Below the pieces are notes generated by a model. It searched no databases. It was given only the letters and a program-made list of their open reading frames with translations, and was not told the origin of the DNA. Made by a program: the position numbers and the translations under genes. Below, piece by piece: positions 24,140-34,834 of a stretch of 64,000 bases of DNA (positions are counted from its first letter, which is position 1; every line of letters begins with the position of its first letter). The DNA is taken from NCBI GenBank assembly GCA_023627715.1, contig JAMAHW010000032.1, forward strand, positions 1-64,000, given 5' to 3'. The DNA comes from Periconia sp. R9002. Its lineage: Eukaryota; Ascomycota; Dothideomycetes; Pleosporales; Periconiaceae.

Positions 24140-27100
24140 TTCTAGAGTTCTTTTTCGCTCTTTCTTTTTATTTTACATAGTTCTTTTATGTCTCTAATCT
24201 CTATATAGCTAGGAGTGTTGTAGTATAGCTTCTTCCTAGCTTTCCTAAGTAATGTTTTGCAGTTCGTCAAATTGCTTTTAGGTTCCTATGTGTTGTCTTC
24301 CTCGGGATATCCTTTCTACTTGACTAACTATTCTTGTAGAAACTAGTTGTCCTGGAAGTCTTCTCGGCCAATTTCTTGATAGTTGAGAATGGCTTTGACC
24401 TCAAATTCGTTTTTTTTTTATAGTTAGTACCGAAATGTTTTTTGTAGCGGCGTCTCGGGGTCTGCTGGTTCTAGCATACTGACGTAGAACCTAGGGTGTA
24501 TTTTGGCGTCCTTAGGTAGATCTAATAGAAAGTTTACTGGTCCACTTTGTATTTTGATTAAAAACGGTCCAACCTTAACATGATTAAGTCCCTTATTTGG
24601 TCGTTTTATTTTAAGGTTCTTTGTCTTTAAATACACTTTATCCCCCTTTTTTAGCTAAGGTGCCGTTTTTCTTTTTTTGTTGACATATAAAATCTGTTGC
24701 TGTTAAGCCTGTCGTAACGTTTCTTGTAAACGTTTATATGTTTTCTGTATTTCCTTAGTGTTACGCATCGCTTTCTCTAACTACGTATGCGGTAGATTTC
24801 TTTTAAAGAGATTTAGGTGTTTCCTGTGATATAGGTAGAATGGCGATTCTCCTGTCGTTTCTAATTTGCTGTTGTTAAATACTATCTACGCTGTAGGTAG
24901 TAATAAGACCCAATTATCTTGCTAGTTATTGCAGTATAATCTTAGGTAGGCTTTTAATGTTCTGTTTGTTCTTTCCGTTTATCCGTCTGTTTCTAGATGA
25001 AATAATGTTAATAATTTTCTTTGTATCCTAATGGATGCTGTGAACGTGTTCTAGTAGTTAGATGTGAATAGCTTGTCTCTATCGCTAATGATTGTTTTTG
25101 GTATTCCGTGATGTCTAAAGATGCGATCCTTTATAATTTCTCTAAGCTGAGTTGCTGAGAAATTCTTCCTAAATAGTATAAATTTGGCGTACTTAATTTG
25201 TCTACAGACTACATTGCAAATCGCGTTGTATTGGAATCCTATAACAAGGTCCTTAGATTCCGGTAGGTCCGTGATAAAGTCTATTGCAATATCTTCCTAT
25301 GGCTTGTTTGGTATCGGCATGGGTTGTGATTCGCCGTAGGGTGTATGTGTAGCGTGTTTGTTTTGTTAATATGGTACACACTTGTTGATGTATCGTTTAA
25401 CTTTTTCTCTTATGTTGTCAAATCCGTAGTTCCGTTGGATTAATTCTATTGTCCTAGCAATTCTGGGATGTCCACGTGTTGGATTATTATAGTGTTGCTA
25501 AATAATAGTTTCTTGCAGTTTATCTAGTACGTTTGCCGTAACTTTTATTATTGTACAGATTTCTTTAGAAGGTCCTATTGATCCGTCTCTATTAACTTGT
25601 AGGATTGGGAATTCCTCGTTCGTTTTTGTTCTAATGATATCGTGTCTGCGGCTAAGGGCGTCAGCCCTACTATTATCTTTTCTAGGCGTATAGACAATCT
25701 TGAACTTGTATTATCCTAGTAGTTCTGACTATCGTACTTATTGTTGGTTTAACTTCTTTATTGTGGTGAAGTATATAAGGTTCTTATAGTTTGTAAAGAT
25801 CGTAAGCTCTAAGTAACTTTCTGCGTATACTCTCTAATATTCGAGTATATTAACTATTGCTAATAGTTCCTTGTCGTGCACATCGTATCGTTCTTCTAGC
25901 TCTAAGAACTTCCTCAAATAGTAAGCTACTAGGTGCTATTTCCTATTTCTTTTTTGTAAGGCTACTGCTCCTTCTACAAGGTTTAATGCGTTGGTTTTAA
26001 TCTTTAGAGGTTCTCCGCCTTAGAAAGTAATGAGGACTAGTTCCTTAATGCATGCTTTCTTTAATGCTTCGAACGCCTTCTATTGGCTCTCGCCCTATCT
26101 CTATGACACTTCTTTTTACGTTAGTCTTAAGAGTGGTAGCGTGATTCTTGTAAAGTTTCTTATGAACTGTCGGTTGAAGTTTATAAATCCTAGGAATAAC
26201 TGTACGTCCTTGACGTTCTTTGGTGTCTTCTATTCCTTAATTGTTTGGATTTTCTTTTTGCTGATTCGTACTCCGTTGATTCCTACAATGTGTCTAAGGA
26301 ACTTAACTTCTTCTTTGTGGAATTCACATTTTTTAGGCTTAAGCTCTATGCTGTATTGTTTTAACCTTCTTAGTACTTCCTGCATATGGTGTACATACTC
26401 AGCCCTGTTGTCCGAGTAGATTAGTATATCGTCTAGATATGCGACTGCAAAATTGTCTAAGTATTCTCGTAGTGCGTCGTTAATTATTGCTTAACATGTC
26501 GCAGGGGCGTTGGTTAGGCTAAACGGCATTACTATATACTTGAAGTGTCTGTATCTAGTTCTGAAGGCCGTCTTCTATTTTTCGCTCTTTTTTATCCTAA
26601 TAAGGTTATACGCTCCTCTTAGGTTAAGTGCCGTAAATATCTTTGCGTGAGATAATTAATTTCGTAGTTCTTAGATATTTAGTAGTGGGTAGCGATTCTT
26701 TAGCGTAATTGCGTTTAGCTTACGGTAGTCTATATATAGCTGTAGTGACCTATCTTTTTTTAGCGCGAACAGGACCGGGTATCCTGCTAAGGACTTGGAT
26801 TTACGTATAAATCCTTTTGCTAAGTTCTCATCAATGTATTTCTAGAGTACTTCCAATTCCTTCTTGGATAATCGATATATCGGTTCGAATCCTAGTTGTT
26901 TTCCTTCTTCTAGGTCGATCGTGTAATCCTATGGTTGGTGTTTTAGTAACGCTCCAACTCCTTTCTTTTCTATAAACATTTCTATAAAGTTGCTGTATTT
27001 TAATGGTACCTTTTTTAGCGCTTCATTTATTTTCTGTAGGTTTTCTGCTTTAGGATCTAGTCTTTTTTTAACCTTCTTGCGGGGTGGTAACTGTCCTGTC

Positions 27101-27700
27101 TTAACTCTTACGGTATTATTTATTATTATAGAGTTGAAGTCTCGTTTCTTGAGAACCTTCTAGGTTGAAGTAATCTATATAATTGTCTTCTTATCTGCCG
27201 AGCTGGTGTAGCTTTGCGTAGGCATTCCAGTAACGCCTTTACTATTTCGCGGTCGTTCTAGTTTAATCTAACGTGTCCTCTAATTAATCTAAGGGTTGTT
27301 GTTAGTTAGCTAGGGTAGACTAAGTACAATGTTGTAGGTGGCCATCCCAAGAACATCTAGTACTAACTCCTGCCGATTTCCTGGGGTAACAATAATAGTC
27401 ATTAACACTTTGTGAGTGATCCTCTCTGTTAGGCTGTTAGCCATTCTCAGGTTGTACGGGGTTTCTTTAAGAGTAGGTCGTAGTCTAGCTGCGCGCGCTA
27501 CTTTCGCCGAAATATAGTTAATTTGTAATCCTAAATCTACTAATGCCTTAAGGCGATGCTTGCTGTTGTTCCCCTTAAGTCGTATCGCGACTCTTAGTAA
27601 TCCTGTTGTTCTAATGCTGTAACATTCCTTAACAACGTATTACTGGATTCTACTAATAGTGCTATTAGTAATTTTAATTCTTAATTAACCTCTAAAAAAG
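24140..27700 (-). pseudogene. Gypsy pol relic: protease-RT-RNase H-integrase-chromodomain
   Basis: Reading the minus strand downward: protease relic near 27490-27550 (LVDLGLQINYISA, active-site Ser changed to Leu); reverse transcriptase about 26200-27000 with [13 protein letters not shown] and the catalytic AYLDDILIYSD at 26412-26450; RNase H relic about 25830-25990; integrase zinc-binding HHCC relic about 25370-25510; integrase core with IAIDFITDLPES, IIKDRIFRHHGIP and TERTNRTLKAYLR down to about 24940; the post-integrase domain VGPFLIKIQSGPVN at 24424-24636; and a chromodomain relic about 24260-24330 (KGYPEEDNT, stop, EPKSNL). Stops replace Trp and Gln codons throughout. Confidence 0.85.
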
Positions 27701-28599
27701 ACTTTTAGTTAAATCCGTTTTTATTTTTAAGGAGGTTATGCTTCTAGCAATCGTAGTTTATGCAAACCTACTATCTATTATTTAAGTACGCCCTATCTAC
27801 TACAACGTTTCTTTGCGCTTATTAGAGACTCGTATACCCTAGGAAGTAGTTGTTTGCTCTCTTATCCTATAAATAGTAATTACAAACGTCGTTCGCGTAG
27901 TTAATCTATTTATACGTATACTTTTTGTAAAACGGAAAGTAATTGTTTTCCACTTTCGCGAAGTAGTGGTACTTACAGTAAGTATAGGTACATACCGTGT
28001 AATGTAAGGTCCTGTGTCTAGGGTTACGCTAATTATAGTCGTATCGAATAGTTTTGTATTCTCTACCTAGGGGTATGTATACAACGTTGGTTTTCCCTTT
28101 ACTAGCTAGTTGCTGTGTTTTTTCCTATAAAAGTCGTACGCGGATCCTTTACGCGTAAGAGTTCTTCTACGTTTAGGGGGTTTCTTCGTCTAAAGGGTGC
28201 AAATATGATTGTCCTCGTTTGAGGCATTGATTGTATGTTTTTGAGGTGATCGTGAATACGCACTTAACTTTTCTATTAGTGTATTTGCGGCAGCGAGTTT
28301 TCCGTCGTCCTCTAGCATCCTTAGGTTTATTATTTATTATCTTTCTGCGAATGTTAATCTTATTGTATTGTGCTAGTAGTACGTCGTTTTCTACTATTAG
28401 CTATTTACTAGCTTTATCGCCGTCTCCTTCGTGGTCCTATAGTCTTTCCACTTAGATTCCTGGGTGTACGTCTAGTGGGTAGTTCTCTTTGTTATGCTTA
28501 AGGCTAACTATTTTTAGTGCCTTTCTTACATCTTCGGCTTTCTCTTCTTAGTAGGTGGAACTGGCGTACGTAGGTGCGATAATCTCCTATGTTTTGTTA

Positions 28600-29495
28600 T
28601 TATTATCGAGCTGCTCGGAGTCTAACTCTATAATATTAATATAACGGGTAACTTTGTTCTCGCTGCGGCAATCTCTAGCGAAGTGTCCTTTCTTCCTATA
28701 GCTATAGTATACTACGTCCTTTTTGCCTGTACGCTTTCTGTTATCTACCTTTTTGTCCTATTTTTCTATACTATCGAGGTGCATAGCTTTAGGTCTATTA
28801 GAAGTGTAGTGTCCTGCTGTACGGATAGTTCTCGTAGTTTAAATATAGTCGCGCTTCTTGCCCTACATAGGTAAGTAGCGGTAGTTTTTCCTTCTAAACT
28901 TCTAGTCGTAAAGTTGGTTTTCTAAGTCTAGTTTGTGTAGTTTATTGTTGATCTTAACAGTTTCCTTAATTAGTTTGTTAAGGGTGATTATATCGGCTCT
29001 ACTGCGTCTGAGTTCCTCACAGACTTGTGGCTTAAGCCCCTGTCGGTATATGCGCTAGAGTGACTTGTTGTTCTACTCAATCTGAGCTGTAAGTTGTTAG
29101 AATTAGCTAGTGTAGTCGGCGGCGGACGTTATTTGTTTTAACTGTTGGATATTGCGCTTAGCGATGGGTTTTTAGACTAACTATCTAAAGGCCTCGCGAA
29201 CCTTTGCTTTGAATTTATCCTAGTTTTTAAATATATGTGCATTGTCGGGGTCCTCGATGTTGCTGTCTATATAGTGTTAGACGTAGGGTAAGACCTACTT
29301 AAAGGCTTTATCTCTTATTAAGGTTGTAACAAGCATTACTTTATTAGCTTCTGTAATGTAGTTGTTTATATAGAAGTAGAGATCGTATTAGAGTAGCCAA
29401 TCTTCTAGTTCCTTTCAGTTGCCGTAGTAGAGCGGAAGTTTCTTAACGTCGCTATATCAACCAAAGTCTTGGTTAGGGGTAAGGGTTATATCCAT
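28600..29495 (-). pseudogene. Gypsy gag relic with mutated zinc knuckle
   Basis: A minus-strand frame opens at ATG 29495 (MDITLTPNQDF) just inside the 5' LTR, as expected for gag, and continues with stops. The CCHC nucleic-acid-binding knuckle at about 28655-28709 now reads YYSYRKKGHFARDC: two of the expected Cys are Tyr and the Gly after the second Cys is Arg, each a G-to-A change. The capsid part between is recognisable only as helical, charged sequence. Confidence 0.75.
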
Positions 29496-29526
29496 ATCTT
29501 TACTTATATTGAAATAGTAATTAAAA

Positions 29527-29975
29527 TGTTAAAGATAGCTAGCAGAGGGATCGTTATGTTGCAAACTAATGTCAGACTAGTACCTTAGAGGTTTATTTAA
29601 AGAGTATAAGTAAAGTGGATATGGAGAGTGATAAGTTGTAGAGTAAACCAAAGGTAGATTGTATCTATGAACTTAGATTGATCACAATGGTCTAAGAGGA
29701 ACATTGTTCTTAATTATATACTTGTTATCTACTTAGGGCGTGCTTGTTCCCTCACCTTCCGCTAGGTGAGCTTACTGTTATCCTTACTCGCCTTACGGTG
29801 AGGATGGTGAGTTAGTCACGTGTGTGGCTGTTGCTAAGCCTAGGCTCACTAGTAGCCTGGTGAGTCTGGTCATGTGACTTGCCTGACTAAGGATGTGGGG
29901 TCATTCGTAGTTTCCCTTAGGTTCAGGTTGGCGCGTAATTATCGTTAGCTTGTAATTACTTCCTTGTTCGTAATA
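29527..29975 (-). repeat. 5' LTR of the Gypsy element
   Basis: 449 bp, colinear with 23080-23528 with scattered transitions, mostly C-to-T or G-to-A. The outer end reads AATA where the partner has AACA, a C-to-T change. It is followed directly by the ATAGT target duplication at 29976-29980. Confidence 0.92.
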
Positions 29976-30217
29976 ATAGTTAACTTCTTTCTTTTATTTT
30001 ATAGAGTAGTTTTATTTATCTTTTATATATATAACCTATAGTTTTAGATTATAATTATAATATAACTATACTAAAGGTAATCTAAAGCTGAGTTGTTACA
30101 ATACTAAAAAAAAAAAAGAGAAAAAAGAGAAAAAAGAGAAAAAAGAGAAAAAAGAGAAAAAAGAGAAAAAAAAAAGAACCTAAAGACCTACTACGGTATC
30201 CCTATCTATAGTAGGAA
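29976..30217. repeat. Target duplication, flanking repeat and (GAGAAAAAA)n microsatellite
   Basis: 29976-29980 is the right ATAGT duplication. 29976-30095 is the inverted copy of 3050-3219. 30106-30176 is a 9-bp (GAGAAAAAA) tandem array of about five units with A-rich ends. Confidence 0.8.
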
Positions 30218-31760
30218 TTAAGATCTGAACTTTAGCTTGCACCAGCGCCAATAGGATGGTTTTTGTGTAGCTCCTATTAATGAGCTTTGGGAGGGCGGTG
30301 AGTAGGCACTAGCTGACTGGGTGGCCGCAGATTGAATTTGTGCCTGCTGTGCTCTTGCGTAGCTTCTATCCCATACTATACGGCGGACATTCTCTTTCGC
30401 GCGAGCTGCGGGTTGCTCTGGTAGGGGGAGGTTGGTGATCTCATCGTCTTTCTCGCCGCGGAGTACGAGCTCGATATGCCGAGCGTGTATGGTCGCAAAG
30501 CCAGTAGTTGCGCTATCTGTAGAGAGATTAGCATACATTTTGTAATAGCTCAATCATAGTCTCACCTTGATGTTGCTGACGTTTATCTACGTCGATGGCA
30601 AAGAAAAAGGCTTCTTCATCTTCGCCGTCGTCATCGACTAGATAGCAGTCGTATCGGGAGAAGGCCATCGTCCCGAAAAGAAAGTTGTCGCTGAGAATCA
30701 CCTCTGCTGGGGCGTCTCGCAGGATGTGAAAGTCCAACGCGTACTTGCCTTCCCCACCCTGCCCAAACTCCCACTCGACACCGTGCACCATACCGGATGT
30801 TTTGGCTGTAGAGCCATCAGCGTAGCGAATTCTTGTCCGATATTCGGCTCCTCTGTTGATGAACAGATGGTTTTGTTGCGCGAAGTTTTCATCCATGATA
30901 ACGAGTTTTGCCCCAGAGTCTGCTAATGCGTCCATAGGCTTTCCGTTGATGAGCCCGGTGAATCGTGGCGTCGAGTGACCCAAATAGAGGAGATGGTGCG
31001 CAATGCCATGGACAACGCATTTTTTGACACGGCGGGCCCAGTTGGCCGCCACCGAGAATGTCTGGGTTGCTTTGAGGAACGATTTGCCCAAAACGATATT
31101 ATGCACACACTTTGATAGGACGTGAAAGATCGGTGAATGCATCTCTTTCTCGTCTTTGAATCGAAGTGGTAGAGTTGTTGTGCCCACCGTAGTGATAATT
31201 CTACCACTTCCAATGTTGACAGATTTTGTATTTATAGAATTCCGTTCGATCTGCAAGCCCAGACGGATAGCGAATTTTTCTTGGATGAAATTGAATCTTG
31301 CGCAGGTATCTCCGAGTGCATTGAATACCTGCTTTTCTCTCTGAAGTGAGGTCTTCTTTTTGGACAGTACAATGGGAATCTCGTAGAAGGTGGTCGTTTC
31401 TTTCGGTGATCCAGTCGTTGTGTTGGGCCGCAACCCCTCCTTCCCTGTCAAGCCTGGCTTGCCCTCCTGTCCAAGTTTAGGCTCCGGAGCAACGTTACCA
31501 AAGACTGCTGCCCGTTCGAATTCACGAAGGCGTCTGACTATGATGGCAGCCTGTTCTTCCTTACTAGGAGTGCGCGTAGCCTCAGCATCCCATGATCGTG
31601 ATGCTTCCTGCTTAACTAGCTCTTCTCGCTCTTTTTTCAATTGCTTCAATTCCTCGCCCCATTCGTTTTGGGATATATCCCCTTCATGGGAGGCCAAAGC
31701 ATCGATAAAGAGCTTTTCAATCAATGATTTTTCGTGGTGAAGGTCATAAGGTGGAGCCAT
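30218..31760 (-). CDS. Hypothetical protein with two retropepsin-like segments
   Basis: Two exons, 31760-30566 and 30516-30218, joined by a 49-bp intron (donor GTGAG, acceptor CTACAG) into one frame of 497 codons (496 residues). The N-terminal third is Lys/Glu-rich and probably coiled (EELKQLKKEREEL). Two stretches about 130 residues apart look like retroviral-type aspartyl protease halves: ALGDTCARFNFI, where the catalytic D-T/S-G has Cys for Gly, and ALADSGAKLVIMDENF, with an intact DSGA. Each is followed by an IVLGKSFL or VILSDNFLF strand resembling the family's 'ILG' motif. The frame has no stops, unlike the adjacent Gypsy. It may be a domesticated retroelement protease; function unknown. 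Confidence 0.65.
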
Positions 31761-31806
31761 CTTGATTAGAGTCCCAGATAATGGAGGTGGACTGCAAGAT
31801 GCCCGC

Positions 31807-32300
31807 TTACTCTTCTACGTATAGAACTGTGAAGTCATCAGCTAAATCGTCTTTGGGTTTCGGATGATGGATTGCTGTGGAGCAGTGACAGACTAACAAG
31901 TTAGGTGGAATTTTCCCAAACCTTGAGAGCGACAGCAAACCCTCATACAATTTCTGCGAGTCACTAGTGTTCTTTGCGTCGCCTTCGGCGCAAATGTCGA
32001 TCAATGTTGATGTGTAGAAGATGTTACCTTCGGATCCGCATACGGCACGAGCAGGCTCCAGGAGAATACAATCTTCACAAACTTCCTGAAATGAGATTTG
32101 CTTTTTTGGTGACGGAGCGCAGCTATAACCATTCAACAGTAGCCTGAAAGGTGACTATGTAACTGTGCAGTTTGAAAACAGGCCCAGACTGCGTAGGAGG
32201 AGTGGGTAGTGCTGGTGTCGGATGTGACGGGCGAGGGATAACGATGGCTGCTGCCTGACGTCGCTTGGCACATGCGTTGCGGTGATTGGCTCGGCTCATA
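31807..32300 (-). CDS. Possible small gene, structure unresolved
   Basis: A 109-codon minus-strand frame (to 31807) lacks an ATG but has protein-like composition (CEDCILLEPARAVCG, CHCSTAIHHPKPKDD). A second frame upstream offers ATG near 32300 (MSRANHRNACAKRRQ) and could supply the first exon, but no convincing splice pair was found. The family is not recognised. It sits head to head with the DUF6594 gene. Confidence 0.25.
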
Positions 32301-32390
32301 GGCACGCCACGTCCGTCTCGCAAGATCACACAACCTTCTGTCCAGATGGACTCCACCAACGTAACACGGTCGATCGTCAAGATGAACTGA

Positions 32391-33607
32391 ATGGCCACCC
32401 CTCTAAAGACGCCTGATGTTGAACTCGGCTATGTACGCGATGGTTATCCTGCACTTGCATCCTGGATAGCCCGCGACCCGGACAACGAGACATTTGTATT
32501 CCGCAAGTTTGATCGATTGGCTGCACGCAACATACTTCATCTCCAGAGCAGGCTTATTGCACTAGAACGAGAGATTGAACAACTCGATGAACAAGCAAGA
32601 GTTAGTGATGATTTTGAGGAGCGGCAATCTTCAAGGCGGTGGGAGACGTTGATGACGCGTGCCGGCGACCCTCAGCGTCCTGAAAAGAAAAGAGTGGAGA
32701 AGCTTGATGAACTGAAAGGGTTGTTGAAGGAGTACCGTAAGTCATTTCCTGGATCCAGTACTCAATACGTGCGTTTTCACGAGCTTCGATTTCATCTCTA
32801 GCTCCTATATTTACTTAATATTATTTTCATATATTTATGCACTCGCAAAGATAACAGTATCAACCTTTTCAGTATATACTTCATCCCATTCATGCCTCCA
32901 GAAACTATGGCATCGCTTTGCTCTTACCCTCTTTCATTACCCGCTATTAACCACTTCCAAACCCACTCTACACTCACTCCATCCCTCTCACACCTTCTAA
33001 CACCCCCACAGACGAAACCCTTCTCCTCCAATCTCAAATCGCCGCCCTCCCCACCCCTACCCCCCGCGTCCTCACCACAATCCACGACTATATCTCCGGC
33101 GCCTCCACGCACCCCTCCCTCCCGCTCCTAAGCGGCCTAGCAAAAGACTACATCCGCCACCCGGACGCCGCCGCCCTGCATTCCAGCCCCGCCGCGGACC
33201 CACTCTCCCGCCTCCTACAAGACAATTGGCCCTCGCAAACACACCACACCCAAGACCCGCTCGACCGCACAACGCTCTACAACCGGTCCTCCGTCCTGCG
33301 TACTGTATCCGTCATTAGCATGGTCTCCGCAGCCGTGCTGCTCATCGCCGCTGTAGTGAGCTTGTATGTTTTGAAGAGCGACAAGGCGAAGTTAGGGTTC
33401 GTTGCGATGTATACAGTGCTTTTTGCGGCGAGTGTCGCGCTGTTGACTAATGCGAGGCGCGCTGAGGTCTTTGCTTCTACGGCAGCGTATGCAGCTGTGC
33501 TAGTGGTGTTTGTTAGTGGAGGCTTGGGAGGAAGTGGGACAGTGGTCGGGGAGTGTCTTCTGCCGGGGGAAGGGGGTGTGTTTCGGGTGGTGCAGTGTCC
33601 GATGTAG
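32391..33607 (+). CDS. DUF6594 family membrane protein
   Basis: Fungal membrane protein of unknown function. Two exons, 32391-32736 and 33012-33607, close in frame to 313 residues across a long 275-bp intron (donor GTAAGT; acceptor CCACAG). N-terminal DUF6594 features: GYPALASWIARDPDNETFVF, RKFDRLAARNILHLQ, a coiled coil with LEREIEQLDEQ, then LLKEYHETLLLQSQIAAL, which forms only after splicing. The C terminus has RTTLYNRSSVLRTVS and three hydrophobic segments: VSAAVLLIAAVVSLYVL, FVAMYTVLFAASVALL and AAYAAVLVVFVSG, with the conserved TNARRAEVFA between. Exon 2 begins strongly C-rich with many GCC/CCC codons, unlike exon 1. Confidence 0.85.
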
Positions 33608-34834
33608 TTGGTCATACGGCGGGATCAATGAATACTTTTCAGTTTGATTGAGTCAAAAATGCCATCCAATCTTGCCTATCTCATTCAGAGATTTACGGGG
33701 AGAATCAACTACAATATCTTGAGAAAGAAAAACAACTTGGGAAAGATGATCGCTTCAAACGCCAAAGTATAGTTTAAGCGCAAGTTGTCTCCCTGCCACA
33801 CATCTTGAAGTTTTCATAACATAAATAAAAGCCAACCCGCTGTGGATGATTTGGTTTTCGGAGACATGCTTCTCCCATGCGCCATCGAAAGCGCGTTTGA
33901 ATCTGCGAAGAGAGAGCGACGGTATTAGTTCATGCGTGCGTAGTTTTGTGTGGACTTTCAAAACCACGACGACCTCTGGAAGAATAAGGGAATACCGACG
34001 AAGATTTACTTGACTATCGGAGTTGAAGTCTGGTCGCAATTGCGATTTGGCCCGCATGGAAGCGTCACCTGTAGATGACACGTGCAACTTACCGCTGTCT
34101 GCCTTCTCAAGCCGAAGGTACCTTTGTATCTTCAGCCCCACCAAGGAAAGCTGGACGGCCCCTGGCAGGTCGTGCGTTGAATCCAGCACCGACTTCGCCT
34201 ACCGTAAAGCCACCACATAAACCAACACGTTCCATTCTACAACAAAAAAGTGAAAAGCGATTAAGGATAGGAAAGGTTGAGTTCTAGGAACATAAATTGG
34301 GCAATGACTTGTTAAAAATATTCGAGTAATATAGTTATGTACTTTGTTTTCTTTTTTTTCTTTAGATAAAATAAATAAATATCTTTTCGCATTACAATAA
34401 TAAGTCTATATTGAATTTAGGCTACACTAGAACGGTCACCCCTAACTATTTCCTCTCCCGCTCATATCCGTCGCGTGTTTCATCTCCTCGAAACAAGGTA
34501 TTGCCTGTAGGCAGTGATGAATATCCGCTTGCACCGTTCTAACATACCTTCTCAGGTCAACATATGGATATCGCGACAGTCCTTCTGATTATGCTCCAGG
34601 CATTTGGTATTGTCTCCTCGTGGGCACACCGCTGGCCAAGGCTCAGCTCTCGTATTGTCCGCTGGGCTGCCTTTTCCCGTTACACAATTGAGGGGCGCCA
34701 GGTCAACCTCAGCCTTGCGCCATCAATGTCGCACACATGCACAGGTCCTACTGCTAGGACAAGGCACGTGACAAGGCTGATCTGTTAAATAAGATATTCA
34801 GCCCCCCACCTTCAGCCTTCATACACTCTCTTCA
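33608..34834. other. Intergenic region with a copied transporter 3' flank
   Basis: No supported gene. The minus-strand frame at 33755-34189 starts with GTG and lacks features. 34240-34541 is a diverged copy of the MFS transporter 3' flank, listed separately. 34542-34834 is the upstream region of the CorA-like gene. Confidence 0.45.
34240..34541. repeat. Diverged copy of the cluster transporter's 3' flank
   Basis: Colinear with 58462-58749. Shared blocks include TTCGAGTAAT, ATCTTTTCGCATTACAA, GGCTACAC(T/C)AGAACGGT, GAAACAAGGTATT and GCACCGTTC. The similarity stops at GCACCGTTC, which in the 58 kb copy abuts the transporter stop codon (58748-58750). Differences include many C-to-T and G-to-A changes. 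Confidence 0.8.

Larger units (their letters stand above)
23080..29975 (-). mobile_element. Complete Ty3/Gypsy chromovirus-type LTR retrotransposon, RIP-inactivated
   Basis: A 6896-bp element lying on the minus strand: two 449-bp LTRs (23080-23528 and 29527-29975), a 5-bp target duplication, gag with a zinc-knuckle relic, protease, reverse transcriptase, RNase H, integrase and a C-terminal chromodomain relic in Ty3/Gypsy order. A purine-rich tract, GGGAAGGGGAGG on the coding strand, sits just inside the 3' LTR (23532-23543). All frames carry many stops, mostly at former Trp and Gln codons, and Cys-to-Tyr and Gly-to-Arg changes, all G-to-A on the coding strand or C-to-T, which is the RIP pattern. 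It cannot transpose on its own proteins. It is inserted inside another repeat. Confidence 0.93.

Noticed and set aside
26030..28874. Plus-strand frames inside the Gypsy element (26030, 28231, 28683)
   Set aside because: They are complements of the degraded pol and gag frames and lack conserved features, unlike the frame at 23756.
30106..30176. Regular A/G array considered as CRISPR-like or structural array
   Set aside because: No spacers; it is a simple 9-bp microsatellite.
32123..32398. 91-codon frame starting at 32398, overlapping the DUF6594 ATG
   Set aside because: The apparent Met is GTG; only a later ATG near 32300 could be real, listed at low confidence.
33755..34189. 144-codon minus-strand frame
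   Set aside because: It starts with GTG, has no domain or splice support, and lies near a diverged repeat.
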